DNA of 64,000 nucleotides from Isoetes taiwanensis (GCA_021234155.1 JAJEKV010000063.1:8328095-8392094), one strand, 5' to 3'. Positions 34,474 through 45,890 are shown, numbered from the stretch's first letter. A program made the numbers and translations. The notes: generated by a model not told the origin, from the letters alone.

Positions 34474-36300
34474 CGAGCAATGCGCCCCGTAGGCGTGGAT
34501 TTGTTGATCAAATAAAGGAGTGCTTGGTGGTCAACAAAGAATTTGATCCGACCGCCCAAAAGATAGTGACGGAAGCGTTGGACACGTAAAATTAAAACCC
34601 AAGGCCTCACGCCTGCGGGCAGAGTAGTTGGCGCCGCCAGTAATTGAGTTTTCGGCTGGCATATCGGTTTGGTTTGTCAGTGTGCACATCATATTCTTGA
34701 GAAAGAACAGCTCCAATAGCAAACGCCGAGACATCAACATGGACGTGAAAGGGCTTGTCCCATTGAGGAGGAACAAGAACCGGGGCCTGAGTAAGCAAGA
34801 GCTTCAACTGTTGGAAAGCAGCATCCGCCTGGGAATTCCAAGCCCAGGTGGATTCATCACCCGTGAGTTTATGAATGGGATCTGCAATTGCCGCAAGTCC
34901 AGGAATGAAGGTGGAGTAATAATTGACCTTACCCAGAAAGACCGCGTCTCCTTGATATTGGCCGGTGCTTGAGCCTTGAGCACAATAACCCATTTTGGCG
35001 TGATCTGGGTGATACCGCTTTTGTCGACTACGTGCCCTAACAACACCCGAAGTGACGCAAAAGGTGCATTTCTAATTGAGACTAATGCCTGGACTCATCA
35101 CATTTCCGAAAGACGAAGTTCCAATTTATCCAAATGGTCAGCCATGGAACCGTGTAGGCGAGAAGTCATCTTAAAAATTTGTAAGAAGGGATTTTCCTTC
35201 ATAAAATCATGAAAAACGAGAGCATGATGCGTTGAAACGTTGATGGAGAGTTTGATAATCCAAAAGGAACCACCTTGTAGGCAAAAGTGACTTACCTGGG
35301 GTGGTGAAAGTAGTCTTGAGTTGATCAGATTCTTTGATTGAGATCCGATTGTAGCCGAAAAAAACCATCCATGAAGGAGTACATCTCATGTCCAAGAACC
35401 TCTTCCGCAACATGGTCCGTGAAGGAAGTGGAAAATGATCACGCCCGTGGCCCGATTGAGTTTTCCCCGAGTCCACGCAAACGCCGATCTTTCCATTGTG
35501 TTTGAGTGCAATGACGATGGGGCTCACCCATTCGAATGTTTGACCTCATAGATCAAACCTGCAGCAAGGAGTTTGTCAATTTCCGCCTTGACGCGATCCA
35601 CGGTAATTGGGGTTGAGCCGTCATCGCCGTTGCTAAACCGGGGCGCATCAGCTTTGGTAGGAATGGTGAGTTCCCCAAAGGTTTTGTTGATCCCCAAGAT
35701 CTCTCGTAACTCCGTGCCAAAATATGTTTGAACTTTTGAAGAGCGTGATGGCCCCCGTTACGATAGGGTGTCAAGATTTGCAAAGAATGCGACAGTCTGA
35801 TTGTTGCCCACGCCCACAATCTCAACTTCGAGTCTGAATATGTGGGATAACTTCCGTGTCCCGGACAATATGAGCGGGAGGTTGAAGCATGACAGATGTG
35901 TGGCACTCAAGCGTGGTGAAGAAGAGAGGTTGCCGCGTTTCATCAAGCGTAGATTGCTTCATGACAAATGTGTGCATCTACAGAGCCGCGGGGAGGTTCA
36001 AAGATCCAAAAGTGATCAACACGTTGGATTCGATTGCAAGGAGCCGTGTAAGGGTCAAGCAAAGCCGCCACACCGGGTCCCGATCAAGAGTCATTTCTCC
36101 CCAAGGATCCGCATATTCTGGGGTAGGATGACAGAGGCGTACTCCGCAGTGGAGCCCGAACTTGATAGATATTCTCGGGCGCCCCTAATCGGTCGGAGAG
36201 AGAGGGTTCAGCATTGTCGGCTTAAAATGATTTTGCCTGCTTTCAAGTCCATGGTGGCATTGAGGTGACCATTTGTGATGACTAATTGATCCGCGGGCCC
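34474..36300 (-). pseudogene. gypsy reverse transcriptase and RNase H (broken)
   Basis: RT begins near 35600 with AEIDKLL and SPIVIALKHNGKIGVCVD. FFGYNRISIKESDQLKTTF and FQRIMLSF follow, and a DDFS stretch lies out of frame near 35180. LLGHVVDKSGI marks the thumb side. RNase H follows with FHVHVDVSAFAIGAVLSQE (about 34720) and FFVDHQALLYLINKSTPTG (about 34530). Frames change at least five times. The stretch 35907-36300 between protease and RT has no recognised domain. Confidence 0.87.
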
Positions 36301-36725
36301 AAAGAATGGATACTCTTGGCCTGGCGGAGAAAAGGTCCGACCAACATTTCATAATCACCGGATCTTCTCCAGCCTTCCAAACACCGAATTCCAAGGGGAA
36401 GCGGAGATCACCAATGTTGATGTGAAGAAGAGGCGCGACGCCTTGAGGTCTCGTGATATGGCCATTAGCCAATTTGATGTCATATGGGGCACGACATAGA
36501 GTTGTTTGATGCCCATTTGTTTGGCGAGTTTATCCGTGATGAGATTGACCGCGCTACCTCCGCCAATTTGAACATGATTGACTTGTTGATTGCCCACCGT
36601 GGCATGTACCGCGGGGTGTAGAGGTAGCAAATGAGCCCCAACCAAAACAAATGGAGTGGTAACGGTCCTTGAGAGCAGGACGAAGTTTCAAAATTGTTGC
36701 CAAACTTAAGGGAATTTTGATTTCG
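36301..36725 (-). pseudogene. gypsy aspartic protease remnant
   Basis: The segment VQIGGGSAVNLITDKLAKQM (about 36560) matches the retroelement protease flap and active-site region, but the catalytic Asp of the usual (I/L)DGGS is Gly. The frame shifts near 36380. The protease would cut the Gag-Pol polyprotein; this copy should be inactive. Confidence 0.75.
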
Positions 36726-38831
36726 CTAGCTCCTCTTGGAGTTCCGAGGCACATGAGAAAAAGGATCTGCTGGATCCACAAAAGCCGGAAAGTCGCGTGG
36801 TAATGAAGCAGCAACTTCTTTGAGTAGGTCAACCTCAGCAGCAATATTGGGATGTGTCTGAGAGCGTGGAGGTTGAGATGTGGAAGGGATATCTTGTCGT
36901 TGTTGAGCTCTGGTGGTGGCATGAACATTAGCCAACGTGCGGGCTTCAGCAGCTTGCATGAGGTTCAAAATGCTTTGGCGAACTTTCGGCATGACATGTG
37001 GCATGAGTTTCTCCAAGTCAGGTGCAAAATGAACCTTTTTGTCTTCTGCATGAGGAATTGTGTCGACTGCAAAGGCAGGTTGCATGCCATTGGGAATAAT
37101 GGTTAAGGGACGTGACGCCCTGGTTTGTCGTGAAACCAAACCAACCCAATTTGACGGCTGGACTGGAGGATTAAGAGCCTGAAAAATTTCTTCCTGTGCT
37201 TGTTGATCCATCTGAGGTTGATTTGCAGGAGCTGGTTGATAGCGTGATTGCTGCGGCGCACGAGGTGGCTTGCGAAGAACAGGACGCGGGCCTTGTTTTC
37301 CGTTGGCAATCCAGAGTTGGTAAGCCGTGAGGCGGACCGAGGTGGTCTGATTGGTGCCAGGAAGCTGTACCTGAACTTGTGGAAGTTGAGGACATGCCGT
37401 GGTGGTATGACCCCATTCGTGACAGTGATAACACTGAGCTTTAGAAGGATCAAAAGGAGGACGGGTGTTGGGTCCCCGTTGTGGTTCCTGTTGCTGATAG
37501 AGTTGACTGGGTTGCGTCTGCATTGGTTGCGGCTGATATTGTGATTGTTGCTGAGGTGTGGTTTGTACTTGATAAACCATCTTGTTGCGGAAAGGTGTAG
37601 GATGAGTGCGAGTGCACTCTTCCGTGGCATGATTGCACATGTTGCATCTTTTGCAATGAGGAGGGCCATTGGTGGAGTTGCATTCATTTGCCAAGTGGCC
37701 TTGGTATTTGCAGATATGGCACCAGATCTGACTGCGCTGCGGATTGGCGTGTTGAGGTTGGACAGCAGTCTGGGGAACCATGACGAGTGGAATGAAAGGG
37801 AGCTCCTGAAGAGCCACGCCACGGGAGGAAACATTAACGGAGTGATTGACAAGGTCGATAGCCTGCTCCAAGGTCTTCGGGCGCAGGTATTCAGTCATGA
37901 GTCGGATAGCTGGAGGAAGTCCTTGGAGAAACCAGACCAAGATCTGGCTCTGTGTTGGGTACTCCTTGAGTTTGCTGAGCAGAATGTGAAGTCGATCTGC
38001 AAAATCCCGGGCGGACTCCGTGGGCTCTTGTTGAAGGTCATTGAGTTGCTTGAGGTGAAGTTGATCATCATCCGTGGTCCCATAGTGAGAAAGAAAAGCA
38101 GTTCTCATTTCGGACCAATCTTGTTTCCAGTGGCTTTTGTTGGACATGAGCCATTGATGAGGAGAGCCACGCAGGGTGGTGGAAAAGATGTGGAATTTCA
38201 GTTGAGGTTGTGCATGACCATTCAGGACAGCCAGAGCCTCAAATTCTTCCATGTGGGCCTGAGCACTTTGGTCTAAGGGTTTGCCTTTCGTGTTGCCAAA
38301 GGTGGGATAAGTCAACTTAAGGTTCTGAAAGGTAGAGGTGAAAGTGCTTGGCTGGACAGGAACGGTATAGTGAGTATATTGAGGTGGAGTTGGAGGTGGC
38401 ATGGTGCCTGAAGGACCCGGATGGAGAGGTGACTGAGGAGGAGGTACTGGAGGTGCCTGAGTATTGGTTTTGAGGTCTGTAAGGTTGTAAACAGGAAGAG
38501 CGGTGGGAAATGTAGGAAAGGGAAATTCCTGGGGAGGAGCAAAAGAGACATGTGGATATCCCTGCCCACCCGAGGGAGATGATGGTTGGGAAGGCAAAGG
38601 CGTATGGCCAGAAGAGTGATGGATGTAGGCATGTTCGGGGGTATGAAAGTAAGGTTGAGAAGGTTGAGCCTGATAGGGCTCCTGATAGTGATGAGGTGAC
38701 TGAGGCTGTGAGCAATGTTTGCACGCTTGAGGCGGGGAATTTGGACGAGACATGACACGAGGGGTGGGTGGCGCTGACTGAGCCCTAGACCGAATGTGGC
38801 CACCCTCAATGTCATAAGCAGATCCATACAT
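36726..38831 (-). CDS. gypsy Gag with three CCHC zinc knuckles, 702 codons
   Basis: The first plausible start is the ATG at 38829-38831 (MYGSAYD); the frame is open further upstream into the LTR but without support. Residues 1-200 are Pro/Gln/His-rich and low complexity. A retrotransposon Gag domain follows (about residues 210-380), with GSPHQWL, FLSHYG and ARDFADRLHILLSKLKEYP. Three zinc knuckles of the form C-x2-C-x4-H-x4-C follow: CHICKYQGHLANEC, CKRCNMCNHATEEC and CYHCHEWGHTTTAC. Most gypsy Gag proteins have one or two. It is the only long intact ORF of the element and ends FSHVPRNSKRS. Gag would form the particle and bind element RNA. Confidence 0.92.
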   Translation of the reverse strand: MYGSAYDIEGGHIRSRAQSAPPTPRVMSRPNSPPQACKHCSQPQSPHHYQEPYQAQPSQPYFHTPEHAYIHHSSGHTPLPSQPSSPSGGQGYPHVSFAPPQEFPFPTFPTALPVYNLTDLKTNTQAPPVPPPQSPLHPGPSGTMPPPTPPQYTHYTVPVQPSTFTSTFQNLKLTYPTFGNTKGKPLDQSAQAHMEEFEALAVLNGHAQPQLKFHIFSTTLRGSPHQWLMSNKSHWKQDWSEMRTAFLSHYGTTDDDQLHLKQLNDLQQEPTESARDFADRLHILLSKLKEYPTQSQILVWFLQGLPPAIRLMTEYLRPKTLEQAIDLVNHSVNVSSRGVALQELPFIPLVMVPQTAVQPQHANPQRSQIWCHICKYQGHLANECNSTNGPPHCKRCNMCNHATEECTRTHPTPFRNKMVYQVQTTPQQQSQYQPQPMQTQPSQLYQQQEPQRGPNTRPPFDPSKAQCYHCHEWGHTTTACPQLPQVQVQLPGTNQTTSVRLTAYQLWIANGKQGPRPVLRKPPRAPQQSRYQPAPANQPQMDQQAQEEIFQALNPPVQPSNWVGLVSRQTRASRPLTIIPNGMQPAFAVDTIPHAEDKKVHFAPDLEKLMPHVMPKVRQSILNLMQAAEARTLANVHATTRAQQRQDIPSTSQPPRSQTHPNIAAEVDLLKEVAASLPRDFPAFVDPADPFSHVPRNSKRS

Positions 38832-38965
38832 ATCGTGAACAACTTCCCGCCGATGACGCCCAAGCGAGACGCCACCGGGAAAGAAGTTCTTCCGCGCGAA
38901 GTTTCGCGCATATGGCGATGAGATGAGAGGAAAGTCGAATCGCACCCTGCAATGCTTACGCATGC

Positions 38966-39554
38966 TGTTTGGGGTCCGGGTTCGAACTCCCAAGACAGCC
39001 CCTCCGTGAGGACCCGTGATCTAATAGGAGAATTGGGACTATGTCACGCTGGATTTGCAAGAAGAGAACAAGAAGAAGAAAACAACAAAAGAGAACAATG
39101 AGAGGAAAATGATAAGCTTCCTTGATATCAATGATGAACATACATGAGCTCTCAAATCGAGAAAGACCTAAAAGAGACAAGACTCAAAACTCATCTAAAA
39201 AAAACTCATGTGCTAGCTCTACTCATATATATATAGTACAATGGCCTTTGGCCCAATATAGACACTCGACCGATCTCTCGTGCCGACTCTCGAAGGAGGC
39301 CTGATTCTGAGGAATCTTTGGCGGTGCCTCTTGAAGTGCCTAGAATCACGCCGACGCCGACATCGCGGGCGGTGGCGGGCGCCACTTGTCCGAAGGCCTT
39401 TTTTGACGGGCGCGCCCTTTGATCAAGCGTGGTCTTCTGTTGGGTCTTCTGCTGGGCCTTTGACGACTGACCCGTGGCTGACTGTGGATCCTTGTTCTTG
39501 ACCTGCTCCGTCGTATGCATGAATAGTCCTATACCAGGAGGCACAGGACTAACA
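38966..39554 (-). repeat. gypsy (28-39 kb) 5' LTR
   Basis: Pairs with 28103-28686. The copies differ by scattered substitutions and short indels, many of them in the GC-rich part near 39300-39430. Confidence 0.94.
39224..39236 (-). promoter_or_regulatory. candidate TATA box of gypsy 5' LTR
   Basis: A TATATATATA stretch in the middle of the LTR, conserved in the partner LTR near 28370, is a plausible Pol II core promoter for minus-strand transcription. The start site cannot be placed. Confidence 0.4.
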
Positions 39555-41065
39555 CTCTTCTCTCGAGCAAGCCTGGGATACCTTCTTCTTCAACCACGCC
39601 GCATATCTCAACCTCTACACCTTGGATGTCTTTTGACACACTGGCAAGGGTTACATGTGTTCGTTTTTCTGAGTGGCTATGCAAAGGTGTGTCATTTCCA
39701 GCCACCTCACTTTGTATATCAGAGGTCGTTGCCACCATGGTGGACAATAATAAGAAAGAAGTTGCATCCTATCTTCAGCAGTTGTGGGCCAAGCAGGACT
39801 CCATGAATATCTTGTTACCAGCAGCTGAAATTTTTTATGAGGTTCAGGAGTGCAAATCAACCTTCGAGCGTTTTGGGGCCCTCGTGGTGCAAATCAGTCA
39901 TGAGGCTTACCGTCGTCATGTGGAGCAATTAGTTGCATGCTCTGTTGTTTGTGGCTTCACTGGCCCCTTCTTGGATCTAAAGCATGTGAGATCTTGGTTT
40001 TCTGGGCATCTACACAAATTAGAGCTTCCTGCATATTAATCTATCGAGCTCTGGTCAAAGATCAACTTTGTTTTCTCCTAATATTTGAGTCTTCTGAGCC
40101 GGTAGCTCAACTCATAGAACGAGGTGTTGATCCTCTTTGGAAACATTTATTGTTGTATCAACAGTATGTTCCTAACTCTTTTCCAAGTGAGCCAGATGCC
40201 TCATGTGCCCCATTTTGGATTGCTATTGAAGACTTTTCTCCAGAGTTTCTGGATTCTGAGTTCATTTCTTCTATTGCTAATGAGATTGAACTTCACGTGC
40301 AACATGCTATTACTAAGATTTGTGTAGCACGGCTCATTTATCGTGATCTGCCTAAGACAATTGTTGTTCAGAGTTGGCCCACGTTCTTTTCTTTCAAGCT
40401 ACAATTGTTAAATGGCCCAAAGCTAGCTCTCATGTCCTTTGATGCCCCTCTCTTTGCTCAATATCGTAAGTCTTACCAGCAGGCTCCTCCAGTTGCCTTT
40501 GCTTCAATGGATGTCTCTCATCCCCATGTGACTTCCTCTATGTCTATTCCAGCTGCTGATCCCACACCTCTATTGCTAGATGAATAAAGGCAAAGGCTGG
40601 ATAATTCAAAGGTCACAAGAGCAAGTTGAAGAGGCTTGAGGGCAGCACATGGACATTGATCGTCGTGGTGCCCATCCTCCACTCAAATACCCACCTGCTC
40701 TTCGTCAACCTCGAAAGTCAGCTAAGGATTCTAATACCTCTGCATCTCAGCTCTCCTCAGCACTTTCTCTGCATGATTCTGCTCCTCATGTTATATATGG
40801 TCGCTTTGCTCCACTTCAATGGGGGCTGATTTGGCTGAAGATAATACTGTCTTGCCACAGGCCCAGGATACATCTTCAAACTCTCATGAGATTCCAGTAG
40901 TCACATCTGATTTGACTCCGTTACAAGTCCAATGCGGTTAGACCTTTAAGCAGAGCTGTATCTCCTCTTACTTATCTAGTATGGAGTAAGTGCATTGTAC
41001 CGCAAGCTCGTGTTCCAGGGGTACCCTCTTGTGCTTACGCAACTAGATAAGAGATATTCATTTCC
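39555..41065 (+). pseudogene. LINE ORF1 with DUF4283-like domain (right of gypsy insertion)
   Basis: Two overlapping reading frames continue the interrupted LINE. The first (39626-40039) has FLDLKHVRSWFSGHLHKLEL. The second runs to the stop near 40587, with LCFLLIFESSEPVAQLIERG and FWIAIEDFSPEFLDSEF, spaced as in DUF4283, the Gag-like N-terminal domain of plant LINE ORF1 proteins. A frame change near 40030 and stops after 40587 make it a pseudogene. Basic sequence (QPRKSAK) follows near 40705. ORF1 proteins bind LINE RNA. The ORF2 of this LINE is not present downstream on the same strand. Confidence 0.65.
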
Positions 41066-41680
41066 TTTTTTATTTTATTTTTTGAGAGCAAGAGTTAGTT
41101 TTATTATTAATTATAAAAATTCAGATACAAAGCAACATGCATGCTTGTGAAAGCCAAGACATGATGAAAAAGGTATAGTGTATGATCACTATACAGAGTA
41201 TTAAAGCCTAAATAGATAATGTAACACAATCATATCCAAGATAGATAATATGTGTAGGAGAAGGAAGTCAAAAAGTGTTTAGCAGTAGAAATCTTCACTG
41301 CTTCAGAGCAGCACCCCAACATTATCTCTCTGTCTTAAAGGAACTTATAGATTCCAATAGCAATTGTCGGAAATTACTATTCACAATACAGTCTGGCAAA
41401 AATAGTGAAACAAGATACAAATGTAGACACAAGCACACCATTATAGATGAATTTCAGAATAGGAAACGACATATATCACAGGGCACCTATTAAGAAGGCT
41501 TAATGGGCAAGATATAAACGTATGGTTCACCAAAGAAGATAGAAATGAAGTAAGCATTGAATGTCCCAAACGTATAGGATTTTGCAGGCCAGCCATTATT
41601 TTAGAAAATATGAAATGTATCCACATCTCACAAGAGTATGAGTAGTGACCCATAGATATCTGCAATCTGCTTATGATTAT
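40711..41680. repeat. 970-bp direct repeat, copy 1
   Basis: This block recurs at 46109-47077 with high similarity. It spans the junction between plus-strand LINE ORF1 sequence and the minus-strand LINE tail at 41066, so duplication happened after that tail was inserted. Confidence 0.9.
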
Positions 41681-41785
41681 AATACATGGATCTGTATCTT
41701 GAGCAGCTGCCTTTCTGTTTAGCTGACATGTGCGTTGAACAAGAACCACCATAAGCAATGAACCTGAATAACCTCTCTGCAGAAG
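41066..41785 (-). mobile_element. LINE 3' region, minus strand (left of copia insertion)
   Basis: The A-rich tail reads on the minus strand as CTCAAAAAATAAAATAAAAA ending near 41066. Upstream of it (higher coordinates) is LINE 3' UTR with TTGTATCTGAATTTTTATAA. It is continuous with 44033 onward across the small copia element. Confidence 0.7.
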
Positions 41786-41790
41786 ATGGC

Positions 41791-42102
41791 TGTCAAGGTT
41801 GCACCAAGAAAGGGAGAGAAGGGATGCACACCGATATCCGAGAGCGCAAACTCTCAAAACAAAAGCAAAATGGAATTGTATTCAATGTTGTATATCAATA
41901 CAGAAGTACAATGATATAAATAAAACGGTGATACTAAGAATAATATTAGCCATTCAATTACCACTAATAACTGTTGTTATTTAGTTAGGCCGGTGCTCAG
42001 TGTTGATAAGTGCTTAGTCAGCACCTATGTGCTGAGTGCTGTCAATGTTGTGACATCACGTCTAGCAGCAAGATGGTGATATCGATATCATATCTCTCGA
42101 CA
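41791..42102 (-). repeat. 3' LTR of small copia derivative
   Basis: Pairs with 43722-44027. On the minus strand a purine tract AAGGAGGAG (42103-42111) lies directly before its start TGTCGAGAG. Confidence 0.93.
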
Positions 42103-42111
42103 CTCCTCCTT

Positions 42112-43709
42112 GATGAGAGATCGTCATCTCCATGCTCAGCCTCCTTCTCCTGGAGATAAGATCTGAATCTTGGTCAAGACAGTCACTTAATCAGGGTCAT
42201 CTGAAAGGTTAAAAAACCAGGTCTGCATGAAGAGATCAGCTCTATTCTCTCTGATAGGTAAATAGACCTGTTGATTAACCACTGTATCAGGAACAGTAAG
42301 TCGATAGAGTTTGTCTTTGATATATATAATTGTTTTGCCATGAGGAACATGAAAATTATTTCCATGTATAGCCTTCATATAGGCAATAGACGCATCAGAT
42401 ATGATTCCTTCGTTAAGACTTATGGATTCAACAACCATAAATGCAGCTACTCCAATAATGCTAGGTCAAAATTCTCCATGGAAATCAAACCTTAGTACCT
42501 TCACTTGACCTTGATCAAGTGTTGCTAGAAGTAAAAAGTCAACTACTTCTCCTTGCTTTGGAGTCATAATCGTATATGACGCATTTTCAACTTCTTCACG
42601 ATCAAGTAAATTAAGATCTCCTCCTTGATCTGGAAATAGACTTGAGTTGAGTGCCATAACAGGTGCTGGAATTGTTGGAAGTGCTTTAAGTGCTGGAAGT
42701 TTCTATAATCCGGATAGAAAAATCAGTTGATCAGGTGTTAGAACCTGAGTGCGTCCTTGTATAAACGCCACAAAGTATCAGAAATGAATGCCACTTGATG
42801 AAGTGTTGTTGCATTGCCTAAAAATGGAGAGACGAAGACCACATCAAGATATTATAGCTCAATGGCTGAGTTATCTATTAGTCCTTGCTTTGAAGGTAGT
42901 GGAATATCAGAAATCGGCATCCATTTATTGGGTGCTACTACATCGTCTGATATCCAAAAAGTAGAAGGGTCTAAATCCACTACTTTATGCTTACTAGAAA
43001 GAGATAGTATGCTACCAATATGCTTCTCCTCCTCATCGTGCTCATCCCCATTCAGGGTAGATTGAGTCTTTGAATGCCCTGCTGCAAAGAGAGTGGCATG
43101 ATCATCTTTACCTGCATCCTGCCTCATCATGATCTCATCCTGCCCATATCTTTGTCTTGCATGAAGCTGTTGCACAAAGAATCAAATGCATTAGGTAGTG
43201 ACCTGAGAAGAAAATTAGTTGTATCGACTTTGAGATCTGACGCTCCTCTCCAAAAGCTTCAATCTGCTGGAAGGCATGCTTCATGCAGTCTTGGTCAAGA
43301 CTCTCGATCTCTTTGCAATGATATTCGCTGCCTCAGCATGCAAATGCCCAATATGGGTCTCTTGGTCATGCTTCTCAATGAGAGCATGCCATAAATCATG
43401 GCTATTCTCTTGTTGGAACTCATCAAGGATAGAGTCAGCTAAAAAGAGCCCAATATATGCAATTGCCTTGTCATCTCGGTGCTGCATGCAAATCAGCAAT
43501 ATTCTTAGCATGTGGTGCAGGTTTTTGGCCATTGACAATTCCCCAAACTCCTTCATCCTTGAGAATGAAGATCATTCCACTTTTCCATTGCTGAAAACCT
43601 GTGCCGTCAAAGATTTGAATCGCATGACTGCCAAGGAAGGTAATCTAATTGTAGCTTGCATCCTTCTCCATTGTTGTGTTGATCTTGAATCAATCTTAGC
43701 ACACCTAGT
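42112..43709 (-). pseudogene. Gag-like coding remnant of small copia derivative
   Basis: After the primer site the minus strand reads MEKDASY, then FDGTGFQQWKSGMIFILKD, the UBN2-type copia Gag start. AIAYIGLFLADSILDEFQQE (about 43450) and the rest of the Gag helical region follow. Several stops and frame changes are present. The second half has two further open blocks (42852-43175; 42187-42657) that match no pol domain I know. No zinc knuckle was found. Confidence 0.75.
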
Positions 43710-43721
43710 GCTCTGATGCCA
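43710..43721 (-). other. primer binding site of small copia derivative
   Basis: On the minus strand TGGCATCAGAGC, one base from the initiator-Met primer site, lies directly inside the 5' LTR. Confidence 0.9.
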
Positions 43722-44027
43722 TGTCAAGTACGCAACAAGAAAGGGGGAGAATGGGATGCACACCGATATCCGAGAGCGCAAGCTCCCAAAACAAAGGCAA
43801 AATGAAATCGTATTCAATGTTATATACCAATACAGAAGAACAATGATATAAACAAAACAGTGATGCTAAGAATAGTATTAGCCGTTCAACCGCCGCCCAC
43901 TAGTAACTGTCGTTACTTAGTTAGGTTGGTGCTCAGTGTTGATAAGTGCTTAGGTGCTGAGTGTTGTCAGTGCTATGACATCACGTCTAGCAACAAAATG
44001 GTGATCTCGATATCATATATCTCGACA
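43722..44027 (-). repeat. 5' LTR of small copia derivative
   Basis: Pairs with 41791-42102; differences are substitutions plus a short indel near the GTGCTTAG repeat. Confidence 0.93.
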
Positions 44028-44032
44028 ATGGC

Positions 44033-45890
44033 AGCCCACAAAGCTTTGCTATCTCTTTCATAAGGAATCATACCAACCCTCATCATATTTGATTTTATTG
44101 GAGTTGCTAAATTGTTCTCAAATAGACCATCAATAATAGGTTCACGAAAAAGTGAATGTTTGTCAAACTTCCTTTTCCCTTTTCCTCATAGGAATTCAAT
44201 ATAGTCTAGGATCATCAGAGAAAAAAATATTAGAATCCACCACACTTAAATTAGAAGCAAACATATCAAAGCAGCCCTTAAATTCTCCATAGGAATCCCA
44301 TTTCCTGTCATAGTTAGTACCACATCTATTTTTATGAGCACTTGCAAGAGTTTCAACATCATATTGAAAATGCAGCTTAATCCAAAAAAGAGAAAAAAAT
44401 TTATTCCCATACAGAACACGATTTCTTGAATTCCAAATATTCCCGAGAGCAGTATGAATAATAGTATTTAAGATTTTGTCATTGGATTGGATAAGAGACA
44501 GAAGATCTTGACTGTGAGAAATGCCAAATTTAATACTTAGCCAAGACCAGAAGGCATTAAGCTTGTTGCAGGAAAGGATATGACTCATAGTTTCATCATT
44601 GCCACAGAGCATAGGGCAACCAACAGAAATATTGAGATTTCTCCTTGATAAGGAATGGGGATTATTCAAACTAGCATGATCAATAAGCCAAATGAAATAA
44701 CAGATCTTAGGTGGACAGTAAGAGTTCCAAACATTAGAGAACAAAGCTTTACGCTGATCATCATTAATTGGCCACTTTGTCATAGCTTTACATGGAGCAT
44801 CATTATAATTAAGGGAATTGTATATAGTCTTAACTTTATATCCCACTTTACCATCAATACTCCAATCTCCGTTCCTGTATTTTGATTTAGGGTAGATAGG
44901 TTACACACCAGATGTTTAAGATGGAGGAAGATTTTTTTATCTGAAGAAGTGCCCGTTATAGCCACTTTTATGTAACAGGCCCATGGGAGACCGCTCGAGT
45001 GGATCTTGGTGTCGCGTTCCGGAGACACCGGCATAAATGGGTAGAACCGACTATTCATAAACATCTAGATGGTTTTGCCCAGTTGGTTAAGGGCATGTCG
45101 GTTAGGAACGTTACAGTTAGGAAGCAGATACTGAATTGTAGGGTATACACATGACTTTCCCTTATCCAGTATCTAATGAACTTAGAGTTTGGAGATTGAT
45201 TACCATGGATTCCTGCTAAGGATTGAGCTTGAAGGAAAATATTCTTGTAGCCAAGCCGCCCCCCCTCCCCCCCTCCCCCAAAGCTTTGGATCTACAAATA
45301 GAATCCCAATTCACAAGATGTTTGCCATTCCAAATGAAGCCTCTTAAAACTTTCTCAAGCTCTCGATAAATCTGACCAAAGCAGCGGAAAAATATACATG
45401 AGAACTAGCCAAGACTGAATTTGCAATTATAGTTCTGCCAGCAAGGGAGAGAGTGGTTCTGTAATAATTAAGTTTCTTCTTGGTTCTTGATAAAATTGGA
45501 TCCCAAAGGCCTTTAATGCTTTTATTCAAAGATAAAGGCATACCTAGCAACTTAGTAGCTTGAAGAGGAAAAAGAACCTTAATACAAGCCAGACTTTGAT
45601 GAGAAGTATCTCCAACAATCAAACTTTTATCAATGTTAAGTTGGATGCCAGAAGCAACAGAGAATTGCTTGAGAATTTTGAGAAAGAACTCAATGTTTGA
45701 GACCTCAGCATGAAGAAAGAAGAAAGATTCATCAACATATTGAAGAATACTAAGGGATTATCTAGAATCAGGAAGTTGTAGGCCTTTAATCATACCAGTG
45801 TTTTGATAATGAGAAATAGCTTTAGTAAGCAATTAGCTGCAACTAGGAAAAGATAAGGAGCAAGAGGACATCCTTATCTGACACATTTCT
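44033..45890 (-). pseudogene. LINE ORF2 C-terminal part: RT palm/thumb and zf-RVT
   Basis: From 45885 leftward the minus strand encodes part of a plant LINE RT, starting near the RQG-PL-PYLF region. QYVDES stands where active families have YADDT, then GIQLNIDKS, LLGMPLSLNKSIKGLWD and LSLAGRTIIANSVL follow. The last ORF (44846-44196) is an RT zinc-binding domain (zf-RVT) with CPPKICYFIWLIDHASLNN and CPMLCGNDETMSHIL, ending 216 codons later. The RT N-terminus, endonuclease and ORF1 are absent, so it is a 5'-truncated dead copy. C-rich sequence at 45260-45286 lies out of frame within it. Confidence 0.85.

Larger units (their letters stand above)
28103..39554 (-). mobile_element. Ty3/gypsy retrotransposon, Athila/Tat-like (non-chromodomain), 11.45 kb
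   Basis: LTRs of 584 and 589 bp with TG...CA ends are flanked by perfect CTCTT duplications (28098-28102 and 39555-39559). On the minus strand the order is 5' LTR, Gag, protease, RT, RNase H, integrase, further coding-like sequence, purine tract and 3' LTR. Integrase ends in a VNGFRLK-type motif with no chromodomain after it, and long sequence follows pol, both as in the Athila/Tat branch. Gag is open over 702 codons, but pol has many frame breaks. No canonical TGG-starting primer site was found next to the 5' LTR. Confidence 0.93.
41791..44027 (-). mobile_element. gag-only copia derivative (TR-GAG type), 2237 bp
   Basis: LTRs of 312 and 306 bp lie at 41791-42102 and 43722-44027 (TGTCRAGR... 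on the minus strand). Perfect ATGGC target duplications lie at 41786-41790 and 44028-44032. The internal region is only 1619 bp and holds a Gag-like ORF but no protease, integrase or RT motifs. It sits inside the LINE 3' region, so it is younger than that LINE. It would depend on a partner copia element for movement. Confidence 0.93.

Noticed and set aside
37103-38911. Several long ORFs overlapping Gag on both strands
   Set aside because: They are shadows of the Pro/Gln-rich Gag frame; none has motifs, and the Gag frame has three zinc knuckles.
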